Source: Mycteria americana (Eukaryota; Chordata; Aves; Ciconiiformes; Ciconiidae). From it: a stretch of DNA of 64,000 nucleotides. How positions within the stretch are numbered: the stretch's first letter is position 1; each line of letters opens with the position of its first letter. The DNA lies in contig NC_134366.1 in NCBI RefSeq assembly GCF_035582795.1, positions 2,958,828 to 3,022,827 on the forward strand, written 5' to 3'. Shown piece after piece: positions 22,621 to 34,255 of the stretch. The translations under genes and the position numbers were made by a program. Under the pieces are notes generated by a model that saw only the letters and a list, made by a program, of their open reading frames with translations, was not told where the DNA came from and did not search any database.

Positions 22621-23766
22621 TGCCCTCCTTCTACCCCAAGTAAAACTTTAGTTAACTAGTGCACAGCAAGGTTTAATATGCTTTATTGATATAGGTCCTA
22701 TGACCTCTATGATCTCTACGAGCTTTAATAAGACCAACAATCTCATTTGCAGTGATTTGATTATATTTATTTATAGCTGTGTGTACAACCATTTTATGTT
22801 CTTGTGTTTAATCTGATCAGAAAAAAAACATTTATGGTTCTTTAGGAGTAGTTTCAGTCTATAAGATGCCTCAAAACTAATCCTAATCTTTTCATGTTCT
22901 CAAAAGTAATCCCATTCTCAAGAGTTTTGATGACTCAGAACCTTGTGAGACATGATCCTAACAACCAAATCAATTAACTGCATAACTGTGTAATTATACA
23001 TGTGTAAAACTCACTGAAAACTGGGATTTAAGTGCCTGCATAAGGGTAACCATGTGTTTATGTGCTTGCTAAATGAGGTCTTTAGTTCAATTCAGAACCC
23101 ATACGAGGAAAAGCTTTTCCCATCCACGGCTAATGTAGGCATCAATGTGTATGTGCGCATGAGGAGGTGCATATCTCTGTGCACAGTACCAAGGAGAGGG
23201 GAAATGAGTACTCATTTCACTTGTCACCTCCGCCACATTAAATATTAATATCCGTTTCACTCTCTTTTCCACTGAGGTAGAACTTACCTCTGGATTCCTT
23301 TACCACCACTTTATTATTTTGTTTAACTTTCAATACACTGTTAACAATGATTTGCTGATGGTGCTGTCACAAAGAATGAAGTAAAATAAAATCAACTTCC
23401 AGGAAAGGAGGTTGAGAATTTTTTTTTTTTTCCAGTGAAAAATTGTACCCTACTTTTTTCCAAGTAACTTCATTTCCTCTTGTCTTTCATGGGCTCTCAT
23501 ATACCTTAGTATACAGCCCTGAATATGTTTTCATGCATTTCGCAGCAGTTAAGGAAATTCTGAAGGTGTTGTATGTGTGTACCAAACCACACTATTGTTC
23601 TGCAAAGGGGTGATACAAGTGGGGAAAAGTAAAAAAGAACATAATATTATATAGATCTATAGGGCAGGCTTGGAGTACTGGCTGTCAAGATTGTTTTAAA
23701 CTTTTTAAAAATTTTGCTTTATTTTTCAATTTTGGGGATTAAATTTTCTGAATCTTATTTCTTTCT
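22621..23766. other. Unique non-coding DNA, no gene recognised
   Basis: Short frames only. A T-run lies near 23419-23432, and the segment becomes pyrimidine-rich just before the tandem array. Confidence 0.5.
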
Positions 23767-24084
23767 CCCTTCCCTTCCCTTCCCTTCCCTTCCCTTCCCT
23801 TCCCTTCCCTTCCCTTCCCTTCCCTTCCCTTCCCTTCCCTTCCCTTCCCTTCCCTTCCCTTCCCTTCCCTTCCCTTCCCTTCCCTTCCCTTCCCTTCCCT
23901 TCCCTTCCCTTCCCTTCCCTTCCCTTCCCTTCCCTTCCCTTCCCTTCCCTTCCCCTCCCTTCCCTTCCCTTCCCTTCCCTTCCCTTCCCTTCCCTTCCCT
24001 TCCCTTCCCTTCCCTTCCCTTCCCTTCCCTTCCCTTCCCTTCCCTTCCCTTCCCTTCCCTTCCCTTCCCTTCCCTTCCCTTCCC
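23767..24084 (+). repeat. CCCTT pentamer array, about 63 units
   Basis: Sixty-three tandem CCCTT units (23767-24081) plus CCC. The only interruption is a single T-to-C change at 23955. The near-perfect purity implies recent expansion or homogenisation. The unit is the reverse complement of the AAGGG unit at 5306-5700. Open frames across it are artefacts. Confidence 0.97.
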
Positions 24085-27000
24085 ATTGTGACTGGCTATG
24101 ATAAACACCAGGACTAAGAATTTAGCAACAAAATCCTGGAGCTAACAGGTAGAGAGACAGGGATGAAGATTGTCTAGGGGCACAAGGACAGGCAGGATGA
24201 TCTCCACCCGCTGAAAAACAGCACTTCCACGGTGTCCTCTGTACCTCCAGTACCCCTGTGACCTGCTACGAAAGGGTTACCTACCTGACCTAGGGATGAG
24301 CACCCCCCTCTCCAGGAATTCCTCTGTTACGCAGCAAATCCCAGGAAGATCTGTGTGGGTGCCAATAAGAAGCAACATGCCAACATTTATTATTTATTTC
24401 CTCCCTCCTTTTTTTTTTTTTTTTAATTCATAGAAAATTGCATTGGGGAGCACTAAGAGAACAGTCTCATGGTTGAAAAATCGAGCTCTTCAACATTAGA
24501 AACTGCCAGAATTAAGACAGTCTGAAAACTCTTATATCAACCCCTTCAAACATATACCTGATGCAGGCTTTTATTGCATGATGTAATGCTGGTTTTCCCA
24601 TTATACCCTTCCTTCAGTGAAAACAGTAGATGCAAGGTCTACAGCTGAAGGGGAGCAATTAGTATATGAGGTTGCCAGCTTTAAGGCCCTTGCCTCTGTT
24701 GCAGAATTTGAGAGGCATTTCCATAAATTAAACCCTGCCTTCAGGATTATACTCTGCCTCTTCCCGCTGGATGACTCAGGCAAAGTTGCGCAGTGCAAAT
24801 TTCGCACAAGTGGTCACTCGTGGATTTTTTTGTGTGTTGTGACTTGAGTTTCTGAGGTCTGATAGGCAGAAGGAGCATAGACATGGTTCACATGATCTCC
24901 CTCAAGTCCCTGACACCCTTAGTTTGCAGCTTCTTAATGAAGTATTGAGCAACTGAATCAAGAGAAACTTCTTCAAATAAATAAATAATGTGGGATTTAT
25001 CTGCCTTAGTCCCTCTGGAGTGTAGTTCATCTTATCCTGAGATAGTCATCCAAGACATATGAGATGAAGCACTTCTGAATGTGCTTGTTTCTCCCCACTG
25101 ACTATGGGAAAATGAGTAGCTCAGAGAAAGATATTACTTCTAGACAGATAAAGTTGGATGAGATTAATAAGGTATAAATGCTTAAACCTTTGCCAAAGCA
25201 GGCACTTAGAGCTCAGCCTGGACACCAAAATAACTGGATACTTTTCATGTTAATCTTAATCTATTCATCAGGTTCCCATTAGTAAAATAAGGATAATGTT
25301 CCCATCTCAGAGGGATATTCTGAAGATGATTAATATCGGAAAACCACTCAGGAATGCCAAAAAGAATCCGGGAGGAAACGAACAGTTCTGTCTTTAGAGC
25401 AGCCTTTGAACTACAGGTAGAAAATACATCCTGGAAGCAGCTACTGCACAATAAAGCTAAAATTTTATAATTAATTGTTGCTGCTATCTGGGCATGGTTC
25501 TCACCATGGGAGGTTCCCATTTAAACACAGTAGGTTACTATATCATTAAGTTGCAAGATAACATGTAATAAAAGGGAGAAAGGTAAGGTTTCACAAGAAA
25601 CTTTTATTTTGGCTTGTCTTAATTACTGAGAAATTCACTTTGCAACTGCAGTCGAACTGATACTTTTTCATATAGATTTGTGTGCGTGTGTTGGTCTTTG
25701 TGTGCGATATATAACAAAGTATGAATATATGCAAATACATGAAAATATAAGAATATAAGCATTTTGCTTATATTCATATATATGAGTGCTTATATGAATA
25801 TAAGCAAAAAAATATTCTGAACTCTTTCACCTTCTGGACACTTTTCCTTCTTTCCACGAAATAAAATGCTAAAAGTGTCCTATTTTCCAAAATGAGCAAA
25901 ATAAAGCAAAAAAAAAAGTTACAAATTCAGCTGTGGTTAGACGTCTCCAAAAGAACACCTTCAAATACTGTTAGTAAAAGAGAATTGGAATATCTCAAAG
26001 TTCTCCAGCACTTCTGAAAATGCTTATCATTGTCAGTGTAGAGATTCGTGATTCTGAGTGCCTCATTTTATTTCTTTCTACATATATATATATTTACTGT
26101 TAGTAGGTTCAGGTTGATATATATAAGGCCTGGAATTCCAAAGTGAATATGAATAACCCCCTGCCCCAAATACTAGGAATAAAGACTAGTAATAAACTAG
26201 AGAATTAATAGCAAGTGTACTTATTGCCATGGAAACACAGCCAAAACAAATATTAGGAGGTTCTGATTCCCAGAATTCACACATGCCAATACAATTATTC
26301 TGCAGAGTTACCCATAGCCCCGGTGATCCTATGCGTGCAATGCGCCGATACAACATCGATATTCCTCACCGTATGTGCGGTGTGAACTCTCTCCTGCTTT
26401 TCAATCTCTGCTGAGGTAATATCGACTGGAGTATTAATAATAGCATTCATCTAAATTTGGAGTTGAAGGGACAGGGGAGAAGACTGGGTGGGAACAGGGC
26501 GATTTCAGTTTGTTTTGTCCTGTTTCTATGCTCATACGCGTATTTGTCTCGGACTGCCTGGATGTTGCCATAGTGACCTTTGATAAATCCGTGTTATGGA
26601 TGCTGTGAAATATAAAGCCATGCCACATTTCAGGGAGTGTAAGTTCACAGAATAAAGCAGGGGGCTGGGAGCTTCAAAGGTATATTGGTCAGATTTAGCA
26701 CTCTCATCCGTTCTAATAAATACTTTTCTCTTAATTAAAAAATGTATGCCTGCTAGCCTAGAAATTCATTATGCTTTTGAGAAGTTTATATGAGAAAATT
26801 CATAAAGTGTCCAAAGCAGTTGGCTGCATTTGATTAGCCTATATCATTTACATTTATTTAGTATGGGTAAAAAAGCCACCTTTGCCTCACTCTTACCATG
26901 CTTTGTGAGCGTTTCTTAATTCAGGAGAGAAAAGAGAACAGATTCAGATCATTCTTGTTTCCAATGAACCAGCGTTCACTGCTGAAACCAAAAGAAAGTT

Positions 27001-28671
27001 TCCACTGTGTACCTAAGGCATATGACAACACCTCTAAGAGCTCTACCTCCGTCTGGCACACATCAGTCATGCTCATCTGTATCTTGGAAGGCAGAGACTT
27101 CACTTGTTTACAAGTGGCCACTTACTTAAAAATTGGGCGTTTAATTCGGGCTAGGGAGAAACAAACCATGAGCAGAAATGGGTACTTCGAGAGATGACTT
27201 ATTCTACTTTATGTCTTAGACGGCCAATCCAGGATAGGACTCAACATTTAAGTTTTAGATGGTAAACATCAAGTGAGGTAAACCCCAAATTAAGTGCATC
27301 TATAGCAGTTGTTAGCATCAGGAATGAACACCCCATTGTACCCCTAAAAAGTGGGGGAGATCCATCATTCCACAGTCAGTCTCTGATAAAGGCAGGACCC
27401 AACTGCAGCTCTTGAAAACCTCTGGGCCTCTGCTGCAAAGACTTAAAAGCCCATGTTCATCCTGCCTGATTTTTTAGGAAAGTCACTGAAGCACCTTTCT
27501 GAAGAGCTTTCTCGTGCCACACTCCATAATCAGTGCACAGAAACTGCCACTTTGGAGGACGGTTTATCCCAGCAATCATAAACCACTACCCAAAGAGGGG
27601 GCGAATGCTCCACATGTCTTTACAGAGCTGACAGGCAGACCCTTGATGATTAACTTAGACTGAGTGCTGAGGGTAGAATTAATCTCCCTTAACCATAGCC
27701 ATTTAAAATGTAAGCCCCTGCTTTAAGCCAGGTTTCCTGCTTTTACCAGTGAAAGGTCACTTGAGAGGGCATCTCATGCCATCTATTTTAGACAATTATC
27801 TAAGGATGGATGAATCCAACGAGGGGTCTGTGACAACAGAGGAAATTTTGACTAATTATCTCCCTACCAAAGGCTAGCACTAGTATCATTTTCTTCTCCT
27901 TACTTATATTATTAGCTATGTCCGTTGAAGGACAAAACCTCTAATGTTTCCAAGATACAGAATGATTTCCATCCAGGAAACATTCATGAACTGCAGCTGT
28001 AGCAACCTCCTTCCACTCCAGCACCACGTACCTCCACTTATTTGTTCATTTCTGACACTTTCCGACTTCCCTTAACACCTGTGCATCCTCTGTCATGGAC
28101 CTGCTGCTCCAATTACTATGATGACCGCACCAGCAGAGGTGCTCAGACAGCCACTCAGCCTCTTAGGAGGGCTCTCCAGTTTTGCTGTCCTCTGCCTGGC
28201 ACTGCAACAGCTTTCTCATCCAACAGTGGATCCAGTGGTGACCGGCTGCACACACCACAATTCCCAGTGGCTATGTGACTACAGGTCAGATCACAACTGA
28301 AACTTTCACATGTCTCGTTGTGTTGTTTTGGAAGACTGCCAGCCTTCCACCGAGTTTATGATGAGGTGGTCCTCACATCACTTAATTTGCGCTGTCTAAA
28401 AGTTAAGCAATTACACAAAGCAAGATGACCAGGCTCCCTGTATAATCAATGAAGAGAACAAAGCACCTGAGAGGGAGATTTAAGGAACAGCTTAATAATG
28501 ATTTGGCCTCCAGTAGACATTGTCAGAAGGTAATTCATCCTATCCCTTAGCGTCTGAGATAGAGAGCATTTCCTGCAGCTGTTGCTTAACCCTCTATTGA
28601 CTATAGATAGAGATAAAACGACCAGCACAAGCAAGACACTTTTTTTTTTTTTAAGGCTGCTAAAATTATAT
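24085..28671. other. Unique non-coding DNA, no gene recognised
   Basis: No gene recognised. A 76-codon frame at 24617-24847 has no recognisable domain. A T16 run lies at 24409-24424 and a TA microsatellite near 26084-26094. 26690-26880 is AT-rich, low in simple repeats, and could be a conserved non-coding element. The nested inverted repeat at 25751-25805 is listed separately. Confidence 0.5.
25751..25805. repeat. Nested AT-rich inverted repeats
   Basis: Arm A (25751-25760) pairs perfectly with 25766-25775 across a 5-base loop. The 15-base arm 25766-25780 also pairs perfectly with 25791-25805 across a 10-base spacer. The middle arm can therefore fold with either neighbour. Confidence 0.9.
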
Positions 28672-29312
28672 AATCATAGAATGGTTTGGGAGTTTCAAAG
28701 ATCATCTGGTCCAACCCTCCTGCCATGGATAGGGTCATCTTTTGCTAGATCAGGTTGCTCAAAGCCCTGTCCAACCTGACCTTGAACACTTCCAATGATG
28801 GGGCATCCACAACTTCTCTGGGCAATCTGTTCCAGGGTCTCACCACCCTCATCATAAAATAATTCTTCTTTATGTCCAATCTAAACCTATCCTCTCCCAG
28901 TTCAAAACTATTGACCCTTGTCCTGTCACTACAGGCCTTGGTAAAAAGTCTCTTCCCATCTTTCTTATAAGCTCCTTTTATATATTGAAAGGCTGTAATA
29001 AGGTATCCCTGGAGCCTTCTCTTCTCCAGGCTGAACAATGCCAACTCTCTCAGCCTTTCTTCATAGGAGATGTCTTCCAGCCCTCTGATCATTTTTCTGG
29101 CACTCCTCTGGAGCTGCTCTAACAGGTCCATATTTTTCTTGTACTGGGGACCTCAGAGCTGGACGCAATACTCCAGGTGGGGTCTCACAAGAGCAGAGTA
29201 GAGAGGAAGAATCACCTCCCTTGACCTGCTGGCCAGACTACTTTTTGTGCAGCCCAGGATACAATTGGTTTTCTGGGCTGCAAGCACACGTTGCCAGCTC
29301 ACGTCCAAGATT
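28672..29312 (-). mobile_element. CR1 LINE, 5'-truncated, minus strand
   Basis: About 640 bp of CR1 in reverse orientation. The 3' end with the CATTCTATGATT terminal motif lies at 28672-28684, and the 5' truncation falls near 29312, where similarity to the family stops. It contains the end of ORF2 and a short 3' UTR. Confidence 0.93.
28745..29131 (-). pseudogene. CR1 ORF2 C-terminal fragment
   Basis: A 128-codon frame on the minus strand covers the family's post-RT region: [29 protein letters not shown], and the WNRLPREVV motif near the end. The normal ORF2 end is reached without interruption. RT and endonuclease are absent because of the 5' truncation, so it has no function. Confidence 0.88.
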
Positions 29313-32300
29313 AACCCAATTTTTGATACGTACCTTAACCATTATGGCTGTTGTGGGATCTTAAGGTCAAGAAAGTGCAGAACAGATCAGACTTTCATTA
29401 CCTCAGGCTTTCAGATCTTGTCATCCTGTAGGGCCAGCAATGAGGAGATGTTATTACATTAAAGGTAAGCTGAAAGCATAGTATTAACTCTTCACCAAGG
29501 CATTACAATGACACCCAGGCTAAGCCAATGCTCCTGTGAGAGACTGAAAGAGTTAATGCCTCAAACATTGTGGCGACTTGAGGCGCCAAGCTCCCACCAT
29601 GATCAACTTAAGTGGACTATATGATTTCCATGCTGCTCTCTCTTTGTAGTCTTTTTCTTTGCCATATTCTCTTACCTATATCTTAAGAACATGACATTTA
29701 TGACACCAGGTGGTGTATACATGTATATGTGACTGTGCAATGCTTCCAAAAATTGCTTTAATGTGTGGGACAACTTTAATGAAATTTCTGAGAATAGTAG
29801 GACATTCCATTATATTCATGGACTTGTTACAAAAACGAGTGGTCAAATGGAGAACAGAGGTCCTATTAGGGTCATTCCTTACCAGATGCCACATAAACAG
29901 TTAAAAGCAAGAGACATCTTGTACACCTAAATTACAAAAAAATCTTCACCCGTAGCTTACTTGTCCTCCATCATAAAGAAATTGGGCTTTACTACCATGC
30001 TGGTGACAAATCAGAGGACTGAGGATGGGATGGAAATGAATACCAGTGTGATTGGAAGAATTTGGAGAAGATCTGTAAGAATGAGCCAAAGCCTGGAAAT
30101 CTGACACTGTAGTGAGAAACTAAGAAAGCTCCCACTGTTTAGCTAAACATAGGGAAGATTAAGATGTGCCTGAGTCGCTGTCTCTAAGTATTTATACAGG
30201 ACAAAATTTTCACATAATGGAGAGCTTTTTAGTGTAGACTTTAAAAAAGGTTGGCATCTAGTTATGCCAGGCTGGGAAAAACAAATGAAGAAACAAACAA
30301 AACCAAAAACCTTGCAGCAAAGATAAGTAGCAAATGAGACAACTAGCAAGGGAAATAATGGATTTCCCAATGGAAGAAGGATTTAAATAAAGATCAAATG
30401 CTCTTCAATCCCTAGGTCATTTTATCCTGTTTTGTGATTGGCGAGGTGTCAAATAGGTGATTGCAATGTTCTTTTCTTGCCTTAAAATCTGTGCTACCAG
30501 AAATGAAAAGCAGACTATTTTGTCTAGTCGGCACCAGGACACTAGGTGGCCCACAAACCACACACACACACACACACAAAATCACACTCACACACACCCA
30601 CGCTCACACACACACACAAATCAGTGTGCGTGCACATACAGACACTCACCATGAGCTATTGTAGGACCCACTGTAAACCTTGGAGGACGCATCTGTCAGA
30701 GCTCTGCGTGGTACTGCCAGGGATATTGCCCATTACACGATTTGTACATATTTAGGCTTAGCCAACCTAAGCTGATTGCAGGTACTTAAAATTGCTTTTG
30801 TGCCATGAACACTTAACGCTAAACCTCTTTTAATTTGCACCGTGCTACTCAGAGAGATCATATCATTCTTCTGTTCAATGTAAATTCCCAATCTGGCAAT
30901 CCTAGCCTGCTTGGGTATTTTTTTAATAATAATTTAGAAAAAGAATTTAATAAGGATTTGAGTTTCTTTATTGAGCTTTTATTGTCCAGTCTTGTAATTG
31001 AATCACTCTGCTGTGACAGCGCAACTGAGGCTGTTATTAGCAAATTCTATAAACAATGGACTTGATCCCTTTATGAAAAAGCATTGTGGGGGGAATAGTT
31101 AATCTGGGCTAAAAAAAATGGAGCTCTGGGAGGGGAAGGGGGGGAAATACAATTGCAGATTCCAAATATTTAAAACTGTTTCTGTGCTTTCCCATTCCAG
31201 CCCCCTCCTCCCTCCACTTCCCTTCTCCTACCACCCGGCTGCTCAAATCCCTTTTTGTTCTTTGTGCCCTGACTCTCTGAGGCAGAACTTGTTTGCAACA
31301 CGATCACCAGGGAGGAAATTTTGTCTACAGAGCCAAGCCTCCTCTCTGAGAAGGTCACGCTGATGCTGCTTTTCTAGGTAACTTTGGATTTTGGATGGCA
31401 AGCCACCACAGCTGGAAAACTGTAGACTCTTAACAGATACTGAGGAGGGGGAAGTAGTGTTCATCAGTGTTGGCATTTAATTTGGACATCTCCGTTAAAA
31501 TTAGTCATTCTGGGCTCCCTTTGTAATCGGTAGAGTTCTAGTCAAAAATATTGATAGAGTATTGGGTGAATTCATCCCATTCAAAAGTAGAAAACTAGAC
31601 AAGTCAGCTGACATTCCCTAATCACACTGTGCTTAAGCATAGTTTCCACTGGCTATAAAAGATCCAAGAACTAGCTCCTTAGCTGAAGTCGATGTGGTAG
31701 TGGTATATATATACTTGAAAATAACATGGAATTTTTATTGGCATCAAGTTTTCCAACTGCTGCTTTGTCTCCTTGGGCTTCTTTTTTTTATGCAAAAACT
31801 AAACACAGGTGAATGATCATTTCTGTTGGAACAACGGCTAAGTGTTCTGATGTTCCAGGGCATAATCAAGGTGTACACAGGGTGTTAGACAAGTCCCTGG
31901 CTATAAAGTTGACATTGCCAACTTTGGAAAGGCTCTCTATTTGGTTGTCTGAGTTCTCTACTCAGTTCATAATTTCTCTAGGGCAAAGTCTGTTTCTTAT
32001 TGTGCATTCATATAGGTCACATCAGGATCTGAATCTTGGCTGTGGTCACGTAGCACCACTGCTGTAGCAAACATTAATCATAATAATAAATAACTGATCA
32101 GGACTGTGATGATAGTGAGGTTAAAGAAATATTGGTTAATATGTTATCATAATAGTTCTAAATGCGAACTTTAACCCAGAGTCTGCAGAAATCAGTAGAA
32201 ATGTCGTGGAGCTTTTCGTGGCATTTAGACCAGCTTCCATTGACCTTGCATAACCAACACTAAGACCTTTATGTTTTTGCATGCATCAAAGGTAAGGCTG

Positions 32301-33712
32301 GTTTCAGAGCAGGAGACCTAATAGGAGACACCTAATGTTCAAATACGGAAGAAAGGAGACATCTGTGTGACCAATAGGCATGAAAATCAGACAAAGAGGT
32401 AGAATTATGAAGAGCTTCATGAAGCTAGAAGATGAAGTTACAGAACAGGGGCAGTTAGTCTGTATTCAGTAGGAAGACTCCCTTTGAGCAAACCATGGAA
32501 GCTGGAACATAAAGTAATCAAATCTGGGGAAGATGGAGGACTGAATGAGTGTTAAGAAGTTGGAGGAGAGCTGGAGACATAATGAACACTGGTAGAAAGG
32601 GTTAGTTCTAGGGACAGCAATGGAAAGTCAGATTTGAGGTTTCTGATGGAAAGAAAGTGGACAGCATTCACATTTTTTGCTGATGCATTTCTTGCGATGT
32701 ATCGAACAAGATGGGTCATTTGAAGGCAAAAGTGTCAAGGTATATAGAAAGTCTATGGTAGCTGTGACAGAAGTATGGAAAGGAAAAGGAATTTTTTTAT
32801 ATAAAATATTGATAAACTGAATAGCTTGGGTTTACCAATTTTAGCTTTATCTGAGCAAGGAATAAGGTTTGGGAAGGAAGGACACAAGGGAAGGCATAGG
32901 ATAAGAGAAGTGGAAGACATGGTCATGCTGGAGATCAAGGAAAATGACAGACAAAAACGTGTAGAGGGTAAGGCCCAAACTTAGACATAAACACTGCTAA
33001 GGACCATGGATACACATCGAGAAGTAACAAGTTGCAAACACTGCCTGGAAAAAGCTTGGGACCCTATAAAAAGTATCCACATCAGTACCTCTTACTCTCC
33101 CTGGCAGTGAGCACTTTCAATGATATTTGGCCACAGGAAAAGGGAAGAACAAATTGCAGTCTTCCTCTACATAAATGCGGTTGGTGGAGGAAATGCAGCT
33201 ACTCAGAGATGTAGAGCAGAAGGATGAAGAGTCACAAGTTGCAGAACAGGAAACTATGGTTGGATATAATGAAAAATGTGTTCAAAACTCAACTGGACAA
33301 GGGCACAATATGACTTTGGATATAGCTCTTTTTTTGAGCAAGAAGTTGGACTAGGAACCTCCAGAGGTCTTTTTTAGACCAGACATGTTTATGATTTCAT
33401 GACATTATGAGAAACCAGTGAGACTTTCAAAGCCTCTAACTAAGCAGTTTTGAACTCTACAGGATCAACTTCTAATTGATTTCTAATTTGTGCAAATCCA
33501 TTTGTCCACTGGGGTAAGAGGGTTTGTTGAAAGCATACCCATAGTGATTCGAATACACGTATGTGTATAGAGAGCTGGAAAAGTAGATGGAAAAAATACA
33601 GTAAGAGTGAGTAACAAGTCTGTTTACCCTGTGTATGGAGCCCTTAAGCAGGAATGAATTGAAAACTTCCACTGATACCAGAGCTATTCACTCTGAATTC
33701 TACTTGTATTTC
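29313..33712. other. Unique non-coding DNA, no gene recognised
   Basis: No exon recognised. It holds a CA microsatellite (30558-30620) and a pyrimidine-rich tract at 31195-31245. The stretch 30830-31060 has many homeobox-type TAAT cores and an ACAATGG motif and looks like candidate conserved regulatory DNA. Confidence 0.5.
30558..30620 (+). repeat. CA dinucleotide microsatellite, interrupted
   Basis: About ten pure CA units, then interrupted CACA clusters with AAAATCA, CT and CG breaks. Confidence 0.92.
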
Positions 33713-33822
33713 AATGAGCTACTAATGACTGTATGGAGAAAAAATTGGCATCTCTCACTGGGATGAGCTATGAATGACTGTATGGAGAAAAAATTGGCAA
33801 CTCTCGCTAGGATGAATTATTT
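33713..33822. repeat. 49-bp tandem duplication, about 2.2 copies
   Basis: The unit starting ATGAGCTA recurs at 33714 and 33763. Within it AATGACTGTATGGAGAAAAA recurs at 33724 and 33773. The copies differ by only a few bases, so the duplication is fairly recent. Confidence 0.88.
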
Positions 33823-33854
33823 GACTTGTAAGTCACCATCACTATTTTGAACCT

Positions 33855-33888
33855 CAATATATATGTTTGAACAATATATATATTTGAA
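33855..33888. repeat. 17-bp tandem duplication
   Basis: CAATATATATGTTTGAA is followed directly by the same unit with one G-to-A change. Confidence 0.85.
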
Positions 33889-34168
33889 CACACACATGCC
33901 AGGCATTTTTCCTGTGCAAAGTATAGAAAAAAAATTAAGCCAATTATTTTAATGTGATGAAATTTAAAAGTTGATCTGGGTGTTTCTATGGTCACAGACC
34001 TCTGTTTATAAGTTTGGTCTTCCCCCAGCAGTTAAAGAGGATCCTGGTGACCAATAGGAAAGCAAGACCTCATTCTCCACATTCCATTAGCTTCATAATT
34101 CCACATTAAATGATGGGTTTAGTGCCATATGGTGAAGTCTGATATGAAGAAGAAAGGGAAAAAAATTA

Positions 34169-34255
34169 ATATATACACACTCATGCACACATGCATATGC
34201 ACACACATATATATAAGTGTGTATGTGTGAAATATATGCGTATACATATATATTT
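34169..34255. repeat. Compound TA/CA/TG microsatellite
   Basis: Mixed alternating purine-pyrimidine DNA (AT, AC, GT and TA steps) with several short self-complementary stretches. It could adopt Z-DNA or cruciform structure. Confidence 0.75.

Noticed and set aside
23714..24108. Open frames across the CCCTT array
   Set aside because: Same artefact as above: the repeat unit has no stop codon.
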